Origin: a virus
Virus record (IMG/VR): IMGVR_UViG_3300048928_000245
Span: 1-40,049 of that record
Strand: one strand, 5' to 3'
DNA: 40,049 nucleotides
Under the pieces are notes generated by a model. It worked only from the letters and a program-made list of their open reading frames with translations. It was not told the origin of the DNA and made no database searches. Shown here piece by piece: positions 23,166 through 31,112 of the stretch (positions are counted from its first letter, which is position 1; every line of letters begins with the position of its first letter). A program made the position numbers and the translations under genes.

Positions 23166-26100
23166 TCTGAGACTGCAGGTGCTGCTCAGCGCCATCGACA
23201 AAGCCACAGGTCCGCTGAACAAAATCACGGGCGGTAGCAAGGAAACCGCCCGCGCCCTCAAAGCCGCTCGCGACCGCCTGAAAGAACTCAACACCCAGCA
23301 ACGCGACGTCGGCGCATGGCGCGAACTACAGGCCGCAACCCGCGCGACATCCGAGGCGCTCGCCGCCAACAACACCAAGGTAGGCGAACTCGCCCGCGAA
23401 ACGGCCAAAGTCCGGCAGCAGCTCGCGCCGACTCAGGCGCTGTTCGACAAGTCCCGGCAGAAGGTCGACGCGCTCAAAACCAGTCAGGCCGACCTAAAGC
23501 GCGAACTCACCGGCACACGCAATGCTCTCGGGTTGATGAGCGACGAACACCGCCAATCAGCCAGCCAGATCGCCGCGCTCAATAACGTGATGCAAAAGGG
23601 CAATACCCTGACCCGAGCGCAACACGACGAATACACCCGCCTCACAGCCGCACAGCGGGAGCGCAAGACCCAGTTGGACCAGCTCGCAGCCAAGGAAAAG
23701 GCCCTGGCTGAACGGTTCACACTCAACAACGCGCAGTTGCGCACCAGCCGTGCGGGCCACGCCAGTCTGCGCGACGAGATCCGCCGCCTGGAAAGCCCGT
23801 TCAAAGACCAGCTCGCGCTGCTGAAACAGCACACCGCCGAGTCGAAACGCTTGGGCGAGCAGTACGGCCAGCAGCAGGTAAAGCTTGCCAACCTCGGCGT
23901 GCAGCTCAAAAACGCCGGCATAAACACCAGTGCCCTGGGCGCACACGAGCTGAAGCTCAAGCGCGATATCGACACCGCCACCCAGGCCATGAAGGTGCAG
24001 ATGGAGCACCTGGATGCGTTGAGGCGCAAGCAGGAGAGCCTGGCGAAAGCCCGCGCCACCTACGATAAAACCCAGAGCCTGGCTGGCAGTGTTGCTGTAT
24101 CCGGCGCCGCCAGCCTTGGTGCGGGCTACGCAGCCAGCCGCCCAGTGGTATCGGCAATCAAAGCTTTTGCCCCAAATGAAGACTCGGCCACACAGCTAAA
24201 AGTGTCGATGATGGGCGACACCGGCAAAGTGTCGGAAGACTTCCAGAGGATCACCGACCTGGCGACCAAGCTGGGCGACCGACTACCAGGCACCACGGCC
24301 GACTTCCAGAATATGATGACGATGCTTCGGCGCCAGGGCCTGAGCGCGCAGAGCATCCTGGGCGGCACCGGTGAGGCGGCAGCCTACCTCGGCGTGCAGT
24401 TGAAGATGGAAGCCACCGACGCGGCTGAGTTCGCTGCCAAGATGCAGGACGCTACGCGCACCACCGAAACAGACATGATGGGCCTGATGGACACCATCCA
24501 GCGCGGTTTCTACGCGGGCGTAGACCCAGGCAACATGCTTCAGGGCTTCAGCAAAATCGCACCGGTGATGGACGTCATCAAAAAGTCAGGGATCGATGCC
24601 GCCAAGGAGCTGGCACCACTGTTGATCATGATGGACCAGGCCGGCATGGAAGGTGGATCTGCGGGCAACGCCTTCCGCAAAATCTTCCAGGCGGGCCTTG
24701 ATCAAGACAAGGTCGACAAAGCTAACAAAATTGCAGCCGGCGCAAACAAGGGCGTATCGCTCAAGTTCACGAATGATGACGGCAACTTCGCAGGGCTGGA
24801 AAATCTCTACGCACAGGTAGAGAAGCTTAAGGCCCTGAACGACACCGACCGCACTGCGGTGATCTCCAAGCTATTTGGGGATGACGCTGAAACGCTGACC
24901 ACCTTGAATACCATGATGAACAAAGGGTTGGCCGGGTATCAGGAGGTGCAACAGAAGCTGCAGAGCCAAGCCGATCTGCGTACCCGCGTCAACGAACAGC
25001 TCGGAACCCTAACCAACGTCATGGAAGCGGCCGAGGGCAGCTTTACCAACGCCATGGCGGAGTTCGGAGCCGCAGTTGCGCCCGAGCTAAAGGGGCTGAT
25101 CAACACGCTGGGCGAACTTGCCAATGGAGTCGGTGCCTGGGCGCGGGAAAATCCGAAGTTGGCCGGGGGCCTGGTCAAAGTCGTGGCGGCTGTAGCAGCT
25201 GCCGCCGTGGTATTCGGCACACTGGCCTTGACCATGGCAAGCATGCTCGGCCCCTTCGCGGTGCTTCGTTATGGTATGGCGATGTTTGGCATTCGCTTGG
25301 GAAGTATCAAAGGGCAACTGATCGGTACCCGTATCGCAGCTTCCGGCGCCGGTGTAGAGGTGGGCCGGATGGGACGAATCTGGAAGACGATCACGGCCAG
25401 TCGCGCAGTTGGCGGCATGGTGACTGTCATTCCAACCCTGATCAGTTCCGCGCGGCTTGCGGCAGTAAGCGTGTTTCCAATGCTCGGCAGCGCAATCAGC
25501 GCGGTCGGTGCGGCCATCCTGGCAACCCCGGTCGGGTGGCTGATCGCCGCTGTCGCGGGCCTGGTCGCATCCGCATTGCTGATTTACAAGTACTGGAAGC
25601 CGATCAAAGGGTTCTTTCTCGGCTTCTGGCAGGGGCTCACCGAAGCCCTGCAGCCGGTGCTCGCTGGGTTCGGCAAGTTCGGCAGTTTGCTGGTCAGCCT
25701 GGCGAAAGCCGCCTACTCCATTCCGGTCATCGGTTTCGCACTGCGACTGCTCGGCAGCATCGTACGTCCACTGTTCAACATGATCTCTTCCGGCATCAGC
25801 GGGGTAATCGGCTGGTTCAGCGACTTGTTGAAACCGGTCGAAGACGTCGGCGGTGCCGCACAGTCGATGGGCCAGCGCTTCGGTGCAGCCATCGGCAACA
25901 TGATCATGACACTGCTGCAGAGCATCGGCTCGATTGCCAACGGCGCAGTCAATGTGTGGACCACCATCAAAGCCAGCTTTGACCAGGGCCTCGCCGGCAT
26001 CCTGCAATTGATCACCAACTTCAGTCCTCTTGGCTTGTTCTACCAGGCGTTCGCCGGGGTGATGAACTACTTCGGCGTAGAGCTACCTGGGAAGTTCACC

Positions 26101-26592
26101 GAATTCGGGGGCATGATCGTCAACGGTCTGGTCAACGGCTTGACCGCCGGGCTCGGCGCCGTGAAGGGTGCTATCAGTTCCATCGGTGATTCCAGCATCG
26201 GATGGTTCAAGGAAAAGCTCGGCATCCACAGCCCGTCGCGGGTGTTCGCTGAGCTGGGCGGCTTCACCATGGAAGGGCTGACAAAGGGCCTGGAGGGTGG
26301 ACAAAAGGGGCCGCTCAATGCCCTGTCGAGCATGGGCAAGCAACTCACTGCGGCCGGCACCCTGGCCCTCACCGCGACAGCCATGCCGGCTTTAGCGGTC
26401 GATGATCGCCCACCGATCAGCAGCGCGGGCACATCGACGGTTTACGACAGCCACGACACATACCAGATCACCATCGAAGCAGCCCCTGGCATGGACGTGC
26501 AAGCCATGGAGAAGAGCCTGCGCGCCATACTCAACAAGATTGAAAACGAGAAACGCGCCCGTCAGCGCAGCAAGTTATCGGACCGGGATTAA
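23155..26592 (+). CDS. T: Tail tape measure protein (P2 gpT / TP901 type)
   Basis: The 1145-aa protein begins MANDLRLQVLLSAIDKATGP. Residues about 10-310 are heptad-rich coiled coil (e.g. KARDRLKELNTQQRDV). A TP901-like core (about 330-560) has FAPNEDSATQLKVSMM and DMMGLMDTIQRGFYAGVDPG. Hydrophobic segments near 665-710, 770-800 and 820-835 could cross membranes during DNA entry. It ends in GIHSPSRVFAELGGFTMEGL, typical of tape measures. It is longer than P2 gpT (815 aa), so the tail should be longer. Confidence 0.95.
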   Translation: MANDLRLQVLLSAIDKATGPLNKITGGSKETARALKAARDRLKELNTQQRDVGAWRELQAATRATSEALAANNTKVGELARETAKVRQQLAPTQALFDKSRQKVDALKTSQADLKRELTGTRNALGLMSDEHRQSASQIAALNNVMQKGNTLTRAQHDEYTRLTAAQRERKTQLDQLAAKEKALAERFTLNNAQLRTSRAGHASLRDEIRRLESPFKDQLALLKQHTAESKRLGEQYGQQQVKLANLGVQLKNAGINTSALGAHELKLKRDIDTATQAMKVQMEHLDALRRKQESLAKARATYDKTQSLAGSVAVSGAASLGAGYAASRPVVSAIKAFAPNEDSATQLKVSMMGDTGKVSEDFQRITDLATKLGDRLPGTTADFQNMMTMLRRQGLSAQSILGGTGEAAAYLGVQLKMEATDAAEFAAKMQDATRTTETDMMGLMDTIQRGFYAGVDPGNMLQGFSKIAPVMDVIKKSGIDAAKELAPLLIMMDQAGMEGGSAGNAFRKIFQAGLDQDKVDKANKIAAGANKGVSLKFTNDDGNFAGLENLYAQVEKLKALNDTDRTAVISKLFGDDAETLTTLNTMMNKGLAGYQEVQQKLQSQADLRTRVNEQLGTLTNVMEAAEGSFTNAMAEFGAAVAPELKGLINTLGELANGVGAWARENPKLAGGLVKVVAAVAAAAVVFGTLALTMASMLGPFAVLRYGMAMFGIRLGSIKGQLIGTRIAASGAGVEVGRMGRIWKTITASRAVGGMVTVIPTLISSARLAAVSVFPMLGSAISAVGAAILATPVGWLIAAVAGLVASALLIYKYWKPIKGFFLGFWQGLTEALQPVLAGFGKFGSLLVSLAKAAYSIPVIGFALRLLGSIVRPLFNMISSGISGVIGWFSDLLKPVEDVGGAAQSMGQRFGAAIGNMIMTLLQSIGSIANGAVNVWTTIKASFDQGLAGILQLITNFSPLGLFYQAFAGVMNYFGVELPGKFTEFGGMIVNGLVNGLTAGLGAVKGAISSIGDSSIGWFKEKLGIHSPSRVFAELGGFTMEGLTKGLEGGQKGPLNALSSMGKQLTAAGTLALTATAMPALAVDDRPPISSAGTSTVYDSHDTYQITIEAAPGMDVQAMEKSLRAILNKIENEKRARQRSKLSDRD

Positions 26593-26597
26593 TCACC

Positions 26598-27038
26598 ATG
26601 ATGCTCAGCCTCGGCATGTTCGTGTTCAGCCTATCGACCCTCGCTTACCAGGAGCTGCAGCGCCAGACCAACTGGCGCCATGCCAGCAACAGCCGCGTTG
26701 GGGCGTCACCCGCACTGCAGTTTGTCGGCCGTGGCGACGACACCATCACCCTCCCCGGCATCATCCTCCCGGAACTGGCTGGCAGCGTGCTCAGCCTGGA
26801 CGCTCTGCGTTTGATGGCGAACACCGGCAAGGCCTGGCCGATGGTTGAAGGTACTGGCCGGATATACGGTTTGTGGGTTATCGAAAGCCTGAGCGAGACC
26901 AAAACTGTTTTTTTCAGAGACGGCACGCCACAGCGCATCGAGTTCACCCTTACACTCAAGCGTACCGACGATGACCGTATCGACCTACTCGGCGCTGCTA
27001 CCAGTACCGGACTCAGCATTCTCCGGGGGCTATTGTGA
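26598..27038 (+). CDS. U: Tail protein (P2 gpU family)
   Basis: The 146-aa protein begins MMLSLGMFVFSLSTLAYQEL. It has gpU motifs SPALQFVGRGDDTITLPG and FRDGTPQRIEFTLTLKR. It terminates tail polymerisation. It follows T after 5 bases and overlaps the GTG of D. Confidence 0.95.
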   Translation: MMLSLGMFVFSLSTLAYQELQRQTNWRHASNSRVGASPALQFVGRGDDTITLPGIILPELAGSVLSLDALRLMANTGKAWPMVEGTGRIYGLWVIESLSETKTVFFRDGTPQRIEFTLTLKRTDDDRIDLLGAATSTGLSILRGLL

Positions 27039-28303
27039 TAGAGGCTGCGCTGTCCAAAGTCACCGGTTACCTGGTGGATACGGCGGAACGCTTCGTTCGG
27101 GACGCCGCCTACCCTGTTCCAGCCTTCCGTCTCACAGTGGACGGCATCGATATCGCCATGAAGGTGAGCCCGCGGCTGATGAACCTTGATCTCACAGACA
27201 ACCGTGGCGTCGAGGCCGACCAGCTCACGATTACGCTGAGTGACCATGACGGTCTGCTGTCGATACCGCCCAAGGGTGCGGTGCTTCGCTTATGGCTGGG
27301 ATGGAGCGACACCGGCCTGATCGACAAGGGCACCTACACCGTCGACGAAACGGAACACACCGGCGCGCCGGATGTGCTCAGCATTCGCGCTCGATCGGCT
27401 GATCTGCGCAAAGGGCTGAAGACCAAACGCGAGCGCAGCTGGAGCAATACCACACTGGGCAAAGTCATCGGCGATATCGCCATGGGAAACAACCTCACCT
27501 CGACCGTGGCCGGTGCGCTCGGTGCGCTGCCGATCTTGCAGCTTGACCAGGCCAACGAATCGGATGCCAACCTCATTACCCGCTTGGGCGAAGAATTCGA
27601 CGCGGTGGCCAGCGTGAAGGCCGGGTGCCTGCTGTGCATCCCTGCCGGCGGCGGCAAGACGGCCAGCGGGTTACCCCTGCCCCACATTACCCTCACCCGT
27701 GCAGACGGCGACCAGCACCGCTACTTACAGGCAGATCGCGACAGCTACGACGGGGTGCGCGCGTATTTCTACGATGTGCACAGCGCCAAGAAACAGGAAG
27801 CGATTGCCGGCGGCGGGGACAATCTCAAAGATCTGCGCCACACATACAGCGACCGGCAGTCAGCGCTCAGGGCCGCGAGAGCCGAATTCCGACGCCTGCA
27901 GCGCGGCAGTGCCACGCTCAGCTACACGCTCGCGATGGGCCGACCGGATCTGATCCCCGAACTGACCTATACGCTCCAGGGCGTTAAGGATGAGATCGAC
28001 GAGATCATCTGGTACGGCGGCAATGTGCAGCACAGCCTGAGCCCGGATGGCGGCTATACCGTCAGCCTGGAGCTGGAAAGCAAGCTGCCAGAGGACAACG
28101 TTGAAGACCTGGCAGAAGAGAACAATGGGGATTACACGGGGATCATCGCCTACTACCGCGACCAGAAAACCGGGAAAGAAAAAACGATTACTGCGGGGGA
28201 TCAGACAAGGCCGAGGCGGTTGCGCTGGCTGTATGCGAGTGAAAAGACGGCTAAGCGAGCGGTAGATCGTGAGTGGAAGAGGATGCAAGCAGTGGGGGTG
28301 TGA
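27035..28303 (+). CDS. D: Late control/tail protein (P2 gpD family)
   Basis: The 422-aa protein starts at GTG (MIEAALSKVTGYLVDTAERF) overlapping the U stop. Typical segments are PAFRLTVDGIDIAMKVSPRL, LDLTDNRGVEADQLTITLSD and YTVDETEHTGAPDVLSIRAR. It is a baseplate hub part that holds the spike. It ends the late tail operon, followed by a terminator. Confidence 0.95.
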   Translation: MIEAALSKVTGYLVDTAERFVRDAAYPVPAFRLTVDGIDIAMKVSPRLMNLDLTDNRGVEADQLTITLSDHDGLLSIPPKGAVLRLWLGWSDTGLIDKGTYTVDETEHTGAPDVLSIRARSADLRKGLKTKRERSWSNTTLGKVIGDIAMGNNLTSTVAGALGALPILQLDQANESDANLITRLGEEFDAVASVKAGCLLCIPAGGGKTASGLPLPHITLTRADGDQHRYLQADRDSYDGVRAYFYDVHSAKKQEAIAGGGDNLKDLRHTYSDRQSALRAARAEFRRLQRGSATLSYTLAMGRPDLIPELTYTLQGVKDEIDEIIWYGGNVQHSLSPDGGYTVSLELESKLPEDNVEDLAEENNGDYTGIIAYYRDQKTGKEKTITAGDQTRPRRLRWLYASEKTAKRAVDREWKRMQAVGV

Positions 28304-28324
28304 TATTCGGCACGCCGTAAATAG

Positions 28325-28350
28325 AAAAACCCGGCACAGCCGGGTTCCTC
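28325..28350. terminator. Bidirectional terminator after D
   Basis: AACCCGGC-ACA-GCCGGGTT (28328-28346) is a perfect 8-bp stem with A-rich sequence on its left and TTCCTC on its right. It can end the rightward tail operon and the leftward lysogeny transcript. Confidence 0.75.
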
Positions 28351-28355
28351 AGTCA

Positions 28356-28514
28356 TTAAGTGTTTAACAGCACACCAATGAATCGCAGAATGTCCTTTTG
28401 CTGCTGCTGATCAAGTTGCCGGAACATCACCAACACTAACTTTTCACGCTGATTCAGATCCCCAAATTCAACGTTGTCGGACTGCTCGGCCTGCACCTTT
28501 TTACTCGTAGACAT
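28356..28514 (-). CDS. 52-aa protein downstream of the repressor, unknown
   Basis: ATG at 28514 has GGGAG 7 bases upstream. The reading gives MSTSKKVQAEQSDNVEFGDL then a helical half with REKLVLVMFRQLDQQQQKD and ending GVLLNT. It is acidic then amphipathic, like a short DNA-binding or protein-binding helix pair. It lies between the terminator after D and the DUF2511 gene, on the same strand as the repressor, so it may be expressed in the lysogen. No family is recognised. Confidence 0.65.
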   Translation of the reverse strand: MSTSKKVQAEQSDNVEFGDLNQREKLVLVMFRQLDQQQQKDILRFIGVLLNT

Positions 28515-28644
28515 GTGTTGCTCCCTTCAGCACATCCGAGTGCCCGGCACCAACCTAGGTGCCAACTAAAGCACCCGGAGGAGCGAGGCATTTTCAGTGC
28601 GTGTGGGAGTGCCACCAGCCCCATCACAATTTTTAGCAAAGAGA

Positions 28645-28992
28645 TCAAGGCTTAGCGCATAAGTCCTGCGCGATTTGTACGAGCTGGCTGTAGTCCATCT
28701 TAATGGCCGGTATGGCCGGGTCCTGCTTCGTAATGTCTTGTCCGTCTGACCAACCGCGACTCCTAGCCTGGGATCGAGCGCTTCCATTCAGCGCGTAAAC
28801 AGTTCCGTCAGCAGTTCTCGCCAGTGCCTTCGGTGGCGGGCCGTCGCACATGAGGTCGACGCTGCCGACAGTGAACGGCCAAGCATCACCGAAATCCTCA
28901 CTCGATACCGTCTTGACCCTCACGTCAGCGTGCGCCACCACGGAAAAAAGAAGTGCGCCGGTAAATACTGAAGCTCTCATTCCTTGACTCAT
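28645..28992 (-). CDS. DUF2511 (YebY-like) exported protein
   Basis: The 115-aa protein has a signal peptide (about 1-22, ending VVAHA before Asp23). The mature part has VRVKTVSSEDFGDAWPFTVG, VDLMCDGPPPKALARTADG and VYALNGSA, the DUF2511/YebY pattern with Cys pairs. It is periplasmic. ATG at 28992 has AGGGA 8 bases upstream; a second ATG at 28980 has its purine-rich stretch too close. Next to the repressor and on its strand, it is probably a lysogenic-conversion gene. Confidence 0.85.
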   Translation of the reverse strand: MSQGMRASVFTGALLFSVVAHADVRVKTVSSEDFGDAWPFTVGSVDLMCDGPPPKALARTADGTVYALNGSARSQARSRGWSDGQDITKQDPAIPAIKMDYSQLVQIAQDLCAKP

Positions 28993-29003
28993 TCCAACAA
29001 TCC

Positions 29004-29324
29004 CTATTGTTTTCGATTGAACGCACGGAGCAGCCTCTTCACTGCCCCTTTGTCGTCATCGTCTAGCGCTCGCACCTGCTCGACCAACTCAACTTCGTCA
29101 GAAGATAGCGTCGGTTCTGCGACAGGTAGTCGCTGACCAACGACGACGTAAAGGATGTCCACACCTCTTTCCGCAACAGCGGCGAGGTAATCAGCATCAG
29201 GACTTCGATCGCCCTTTTCGTAGTTGAACTGAGAGGTCTTTGCCACACCGGCAATAGCGGCGAAATCCGCTTGATTGAATCCCAAGCGGACGCGCTCCTC
29301 TCTCAGCCTTTCACCGATATTCAA
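29004..29324 (-). CDS. XRE-family prophage repressor (C protein)
   Basis: The 106-aa protein has an N-terminal XRE helix-turn-helix (about 4-60: IGERLREERVRLGFNQADFA, KTSQFNYEKGDRSPDADYL). A short helical C-terminus (VELVEQVRALDDDDKGAVKR) without a LexA-type peptidase follows. So it is P2 C-like and not directly cleaved by RecA. TTG at 29324 with AAGGGG 8 bases upstream is the likely start; TTG at 29327 is possible. It faces away from the early operon across the operator region 29325-29410. Confidence 0.9.
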   Translation of the reverse strand: MNIGERLREERVRLGFNQADFAAIAGVAKTSQFNYEKGDRSPDADYLAAVAERGVDILYVVVGQRLPVAEPTLSSDEVELVEQVRALDDDDKGAVKRLLRAFNRKQ

Positions 29325-29344
29325 CAAAACGACCCCTTATTGAG

Positions 29345-29373
29345 TTGACTATTCAACGATCGTTGAATATTCT
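29345..29373 (+). promoter_or_regulatory. Early promoter with repressor operator in its spacer
   Basis: TTGACT (29345-29350), a spacer of exactly 17 bases and TATTCT (29368-29373) form a strong sigma70 promoter facing the early genes. A perfect 20-base palindrome, TATTCAACGATCGTTGAATA (29350-29369), fills the spacer and touches both boxes. A half-like ATTCAAC lies again at 29319-29325 over the repressor start. The repressor and the gp16-like protein are the obvious ligands. Confidence 0.8.
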
Positions 29374-29410
29374 TCCCTTGTCATCACACGAAACCACACG
29401 AAACGAGACT

Positions 29411-29623
29411 ATGCCGAACGCATCCCCCATCGAGCAAGCATGCCAAGAGGCCCGTGACCGTCTCGCACGTCTCGGGATATCAGCCAAAGACTGGGCCGAA
29501 GAACATGAATTCAACCCATCGACGGTCTACGCGGTTTTGAACGGACAGAAGAAGTGCTTGCGCGGTGAAGCTCATCGCGCTGCCGTACTGCTCGGCATCA
29601 AAGACGGCGAGATTGCAAATTAG
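29411..29623 (+). CDS. BcepMu gp16-family DNA-binding regulator (Cro/Ner-like)
   Basis: The 70-aa protein has an all-helical HTH: ARLGISAKDWAEEHEFNPST then VYAVLNGQKKCLRGEAHRAA and VLLGIK. The phrase VYAVLNGQKKCLRGEAH is the hallmark of the BcepMu gp16 family. It is the first gene of the early operon, divergent from the repressor, so it likely plays the Cro part. ATG at 29411 is chosen over an upstream in-frame start that lies in the promoter. Confidence 0.82.
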   Translation: MPNASPIEQACQEARDRLARLGISAKDWAEEHEFNPSTVYAVLNGQKKCLRGEAHRAAVLLGIKDGEIAN

Positions 29624-29652
29624 GGCCTCTGGCTCCAAGGGGAAACCAGAAG

Positions 29653-30126
29653 ATGAAACGCCCAGTTCTAGACAGCAGAAAGAGCGTCGTTATGGCCGTC
29701 ATCGGCGCCTACCCTGGCGGTCGGATGTACGCCTCGGCCGACCTCGGTATGCCGCTTAAGAAGTTCGACAACCAGGCCTACGAGAATGCGGGCAGTCGCC
29801 CACTGACGGACGAACACATTCACCGCCTCGAACAGGTCGCTGGCACTACCTACCTTGCCGACTACATCGCCTCCATGTACGGCGGCATGTTCGTGCCCCT
29901 GAGCCTTCCGGACACCCTGGACAACGTCGAGTTGTACAGCCGCTCGCTCAAAGCGTCGGCTCAACGGGGCAAGGTCGATCAAATCATGGCTGCGGCGCTG
30001 GATGACGGGGTTATCGAAAAACGTGAGGCCGACGCGATCGTCGCCGCCCTGATCACGTACATGTCAGCCCGGTACGCCGAAGTCTTCGCAACCATCCAGC
30101 TTTACAGCCAGGGAGCCGTTCAGTGA
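29653..30126 (+). CDS. Phage regulatory protein, CII/YmfL family
   Basis: The 157-aa protein has an N-terminal HTH (about 8-75: SRKSVVMAVIGAYPGGRMYA, GMPLKKFDNQAYENAGSRPL, HRLEQVAGTTYLADYIASM) and a helical C-terminus with NVELYSRSLKASAQRGKVDQ. This is the Phage_CII/YmfL pattern. It probably acts in the lysis-lysogeny choice. It ends with GTGA overlap into the Ogr gene. Confidence 0.88.
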   Translation: MKRPVLDSRKSVVMAVIGAYPGGRMYASADLGMPLKKFDNQAYENAGSRPLTDEHIHRLEQVAGTTYLADYIASMYGGMFVPLSLPDTLDNVELYSRSLKASAQRGKVDQIMAAALDDGVIEKREADAIVAALITYMSARYAEVFATIQLYSQGAVQ

Positions 30127-30425
30127 GTACATACAAGCTGGTGTGCCCTTGCTGCAACAGTTCTATGCGCATCCGTACCTCCGAGGGGCAGACGCCCTGC
30201 TTCCGCTCGATGTACTCGGAATGCACCAACTTGCTGTGCGGCGCCACCTTCTCCGGGTCGTTGGTTTGGGAATATCAGCTCAGCCCGTCGGGCATTGAGC
30301 GGCCCCTGACGGTTTTGCCCACGGCTCCCACAAAGGTTCGACTACTCGCACGCCAGAACCTCAAGTCAAAAAACGATCAACCCGATCTGCTGGAACAACT
30401 GGAAATGGAGGCCGCACCTGTATGA
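30123..30425 (+). CDS. ogr: Ogr/Delta-like zinc-finger late transcription activator
   Basis: The 100-aa protein carries Cys8, Cys11, Cys34 and Cys39, exactly the C-x2-C-x22-C-x4-C spacing of P2 Ogr. RIRTSEGQTP and CTNLLCGATF lie inside. Ogr binds upstream of late promoters and recruits RNA polymerase via the alpha C-terminal domain. Here it lies in the early operon and not after D as in P2. Its targets should be the three TGTA-N11-TACA sites at 8114, 15925 and 20812. Confidence 0.95.
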   Translation: MSTYKLVCPCCNSSMRIRTSEGQTPCFRSMYSECTNLLCGATFSGSLVWEYQLSPSGIERPLTVLPTAPTKVRLLARQNLKSKNDQPDLLEQLEMEAAPV

Positions 30426-30796
30426 ACACCATCGCCCTGACTACCAACCCCGCAAGCGACTACCGAGCCGCAATGCAACAAGCGGCCGTGGCCTACCTCT
30501 ACCGTCACCGGTGCGAACATCTTGCCGGCGATAACCAGCTTTTAGAGAACTGCACTCGTTACTTGACCCAATCGCTTGAGGTGCCGACGCACCTGGTGCA
30601 GCGCATCGCTGAGCTGGCGGTGGCCGAATTTGAAAGCATGACCTGCAAGCGCGTGGCCTGGCTTGGCATTCATCCCGCCAGCGGCCCCTTCCGCCCGGTG
30701 ATCTTGCTGCTCGACAACTGCACCCAGCAGCGACATCCCGTTTCAGCGCGTTTGCTCCCTACACGCCTGCTGCTGACTCGCAACCTCCCGCACTAA
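30422..30796 (+). CDS. Hypothetical early protein, unknown
   Basis: The product is 124 aa, beginning MNTIALTTNPASDYRAAMQQ. It is helical in its first two thirds (AAVAYLYRHRCEHLAGDNQL, LVQRIAELAVAEFESMTC), with no membrane segment. ATGA overlap with the Ogr gene shows it belongs to the same operon. I do not recognise a family. Confidence 0.75.
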   Translation: MNTIALTTNPASDYRAAMQQAAVAYLYRHRCEHLAGDNQLLENCTRYLTQSLEVPTHLVQRIAELAVAEFESMTCKRVAWLGIHPASGPFRPVILLLDNCTQQRHPVSARLLPTRLLLTRNLPH

Positions 30797-30866
30797 TCCC
30801 AAACCCTCCCTGTTTGATGCCCGCACCGCGTGGGTAGGGGAAATTTGCAACTTACTGGTGGCCGAA

Positions 30867-31112
30867 ATGAGCAAAATCACCATAAAACTCGAGCTGGACG
30901 AACAGCAGGCGCAGCACTACCTGTTGTGGTTGACCAGTCAGTACGAAGTCACAATGGCTGATATTTGGTACTCCGACCGGTACCGGAACGTGCCAAGTGG
31001 TCAGCGAGCGCCGAAGGTACTTGAGGACTTGCCCTACCTGGCAGGCATTTGCAAGACGCGCAGCGAGCTGAAAAAACAGCTCGTTGTTACGGCTGCGGGG
31101 CATCTGCAGTGA
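30867..31112 (+). CDS. Hypothetical early protein upstream of primase
   Basis: This 81-aa protein begins MSKITIKLELDEQQAQHYLL; a GTG nine bases upstream is an alternative. It has a beta strand then helix pattern with a WYSDRYR motif and a basic C-terminus. Its stop overlaps the primase GTG (GTGA). It may be a replication accessory by position only. Confidence 0.7.
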   Translation: MSKITIKLELDEQQAQHYLLWLTSQYEVTMADIWYSDRYRNVPSGQRAPKVLEDLPYLAGICKTRSELKKQLVVTAAGHLQ

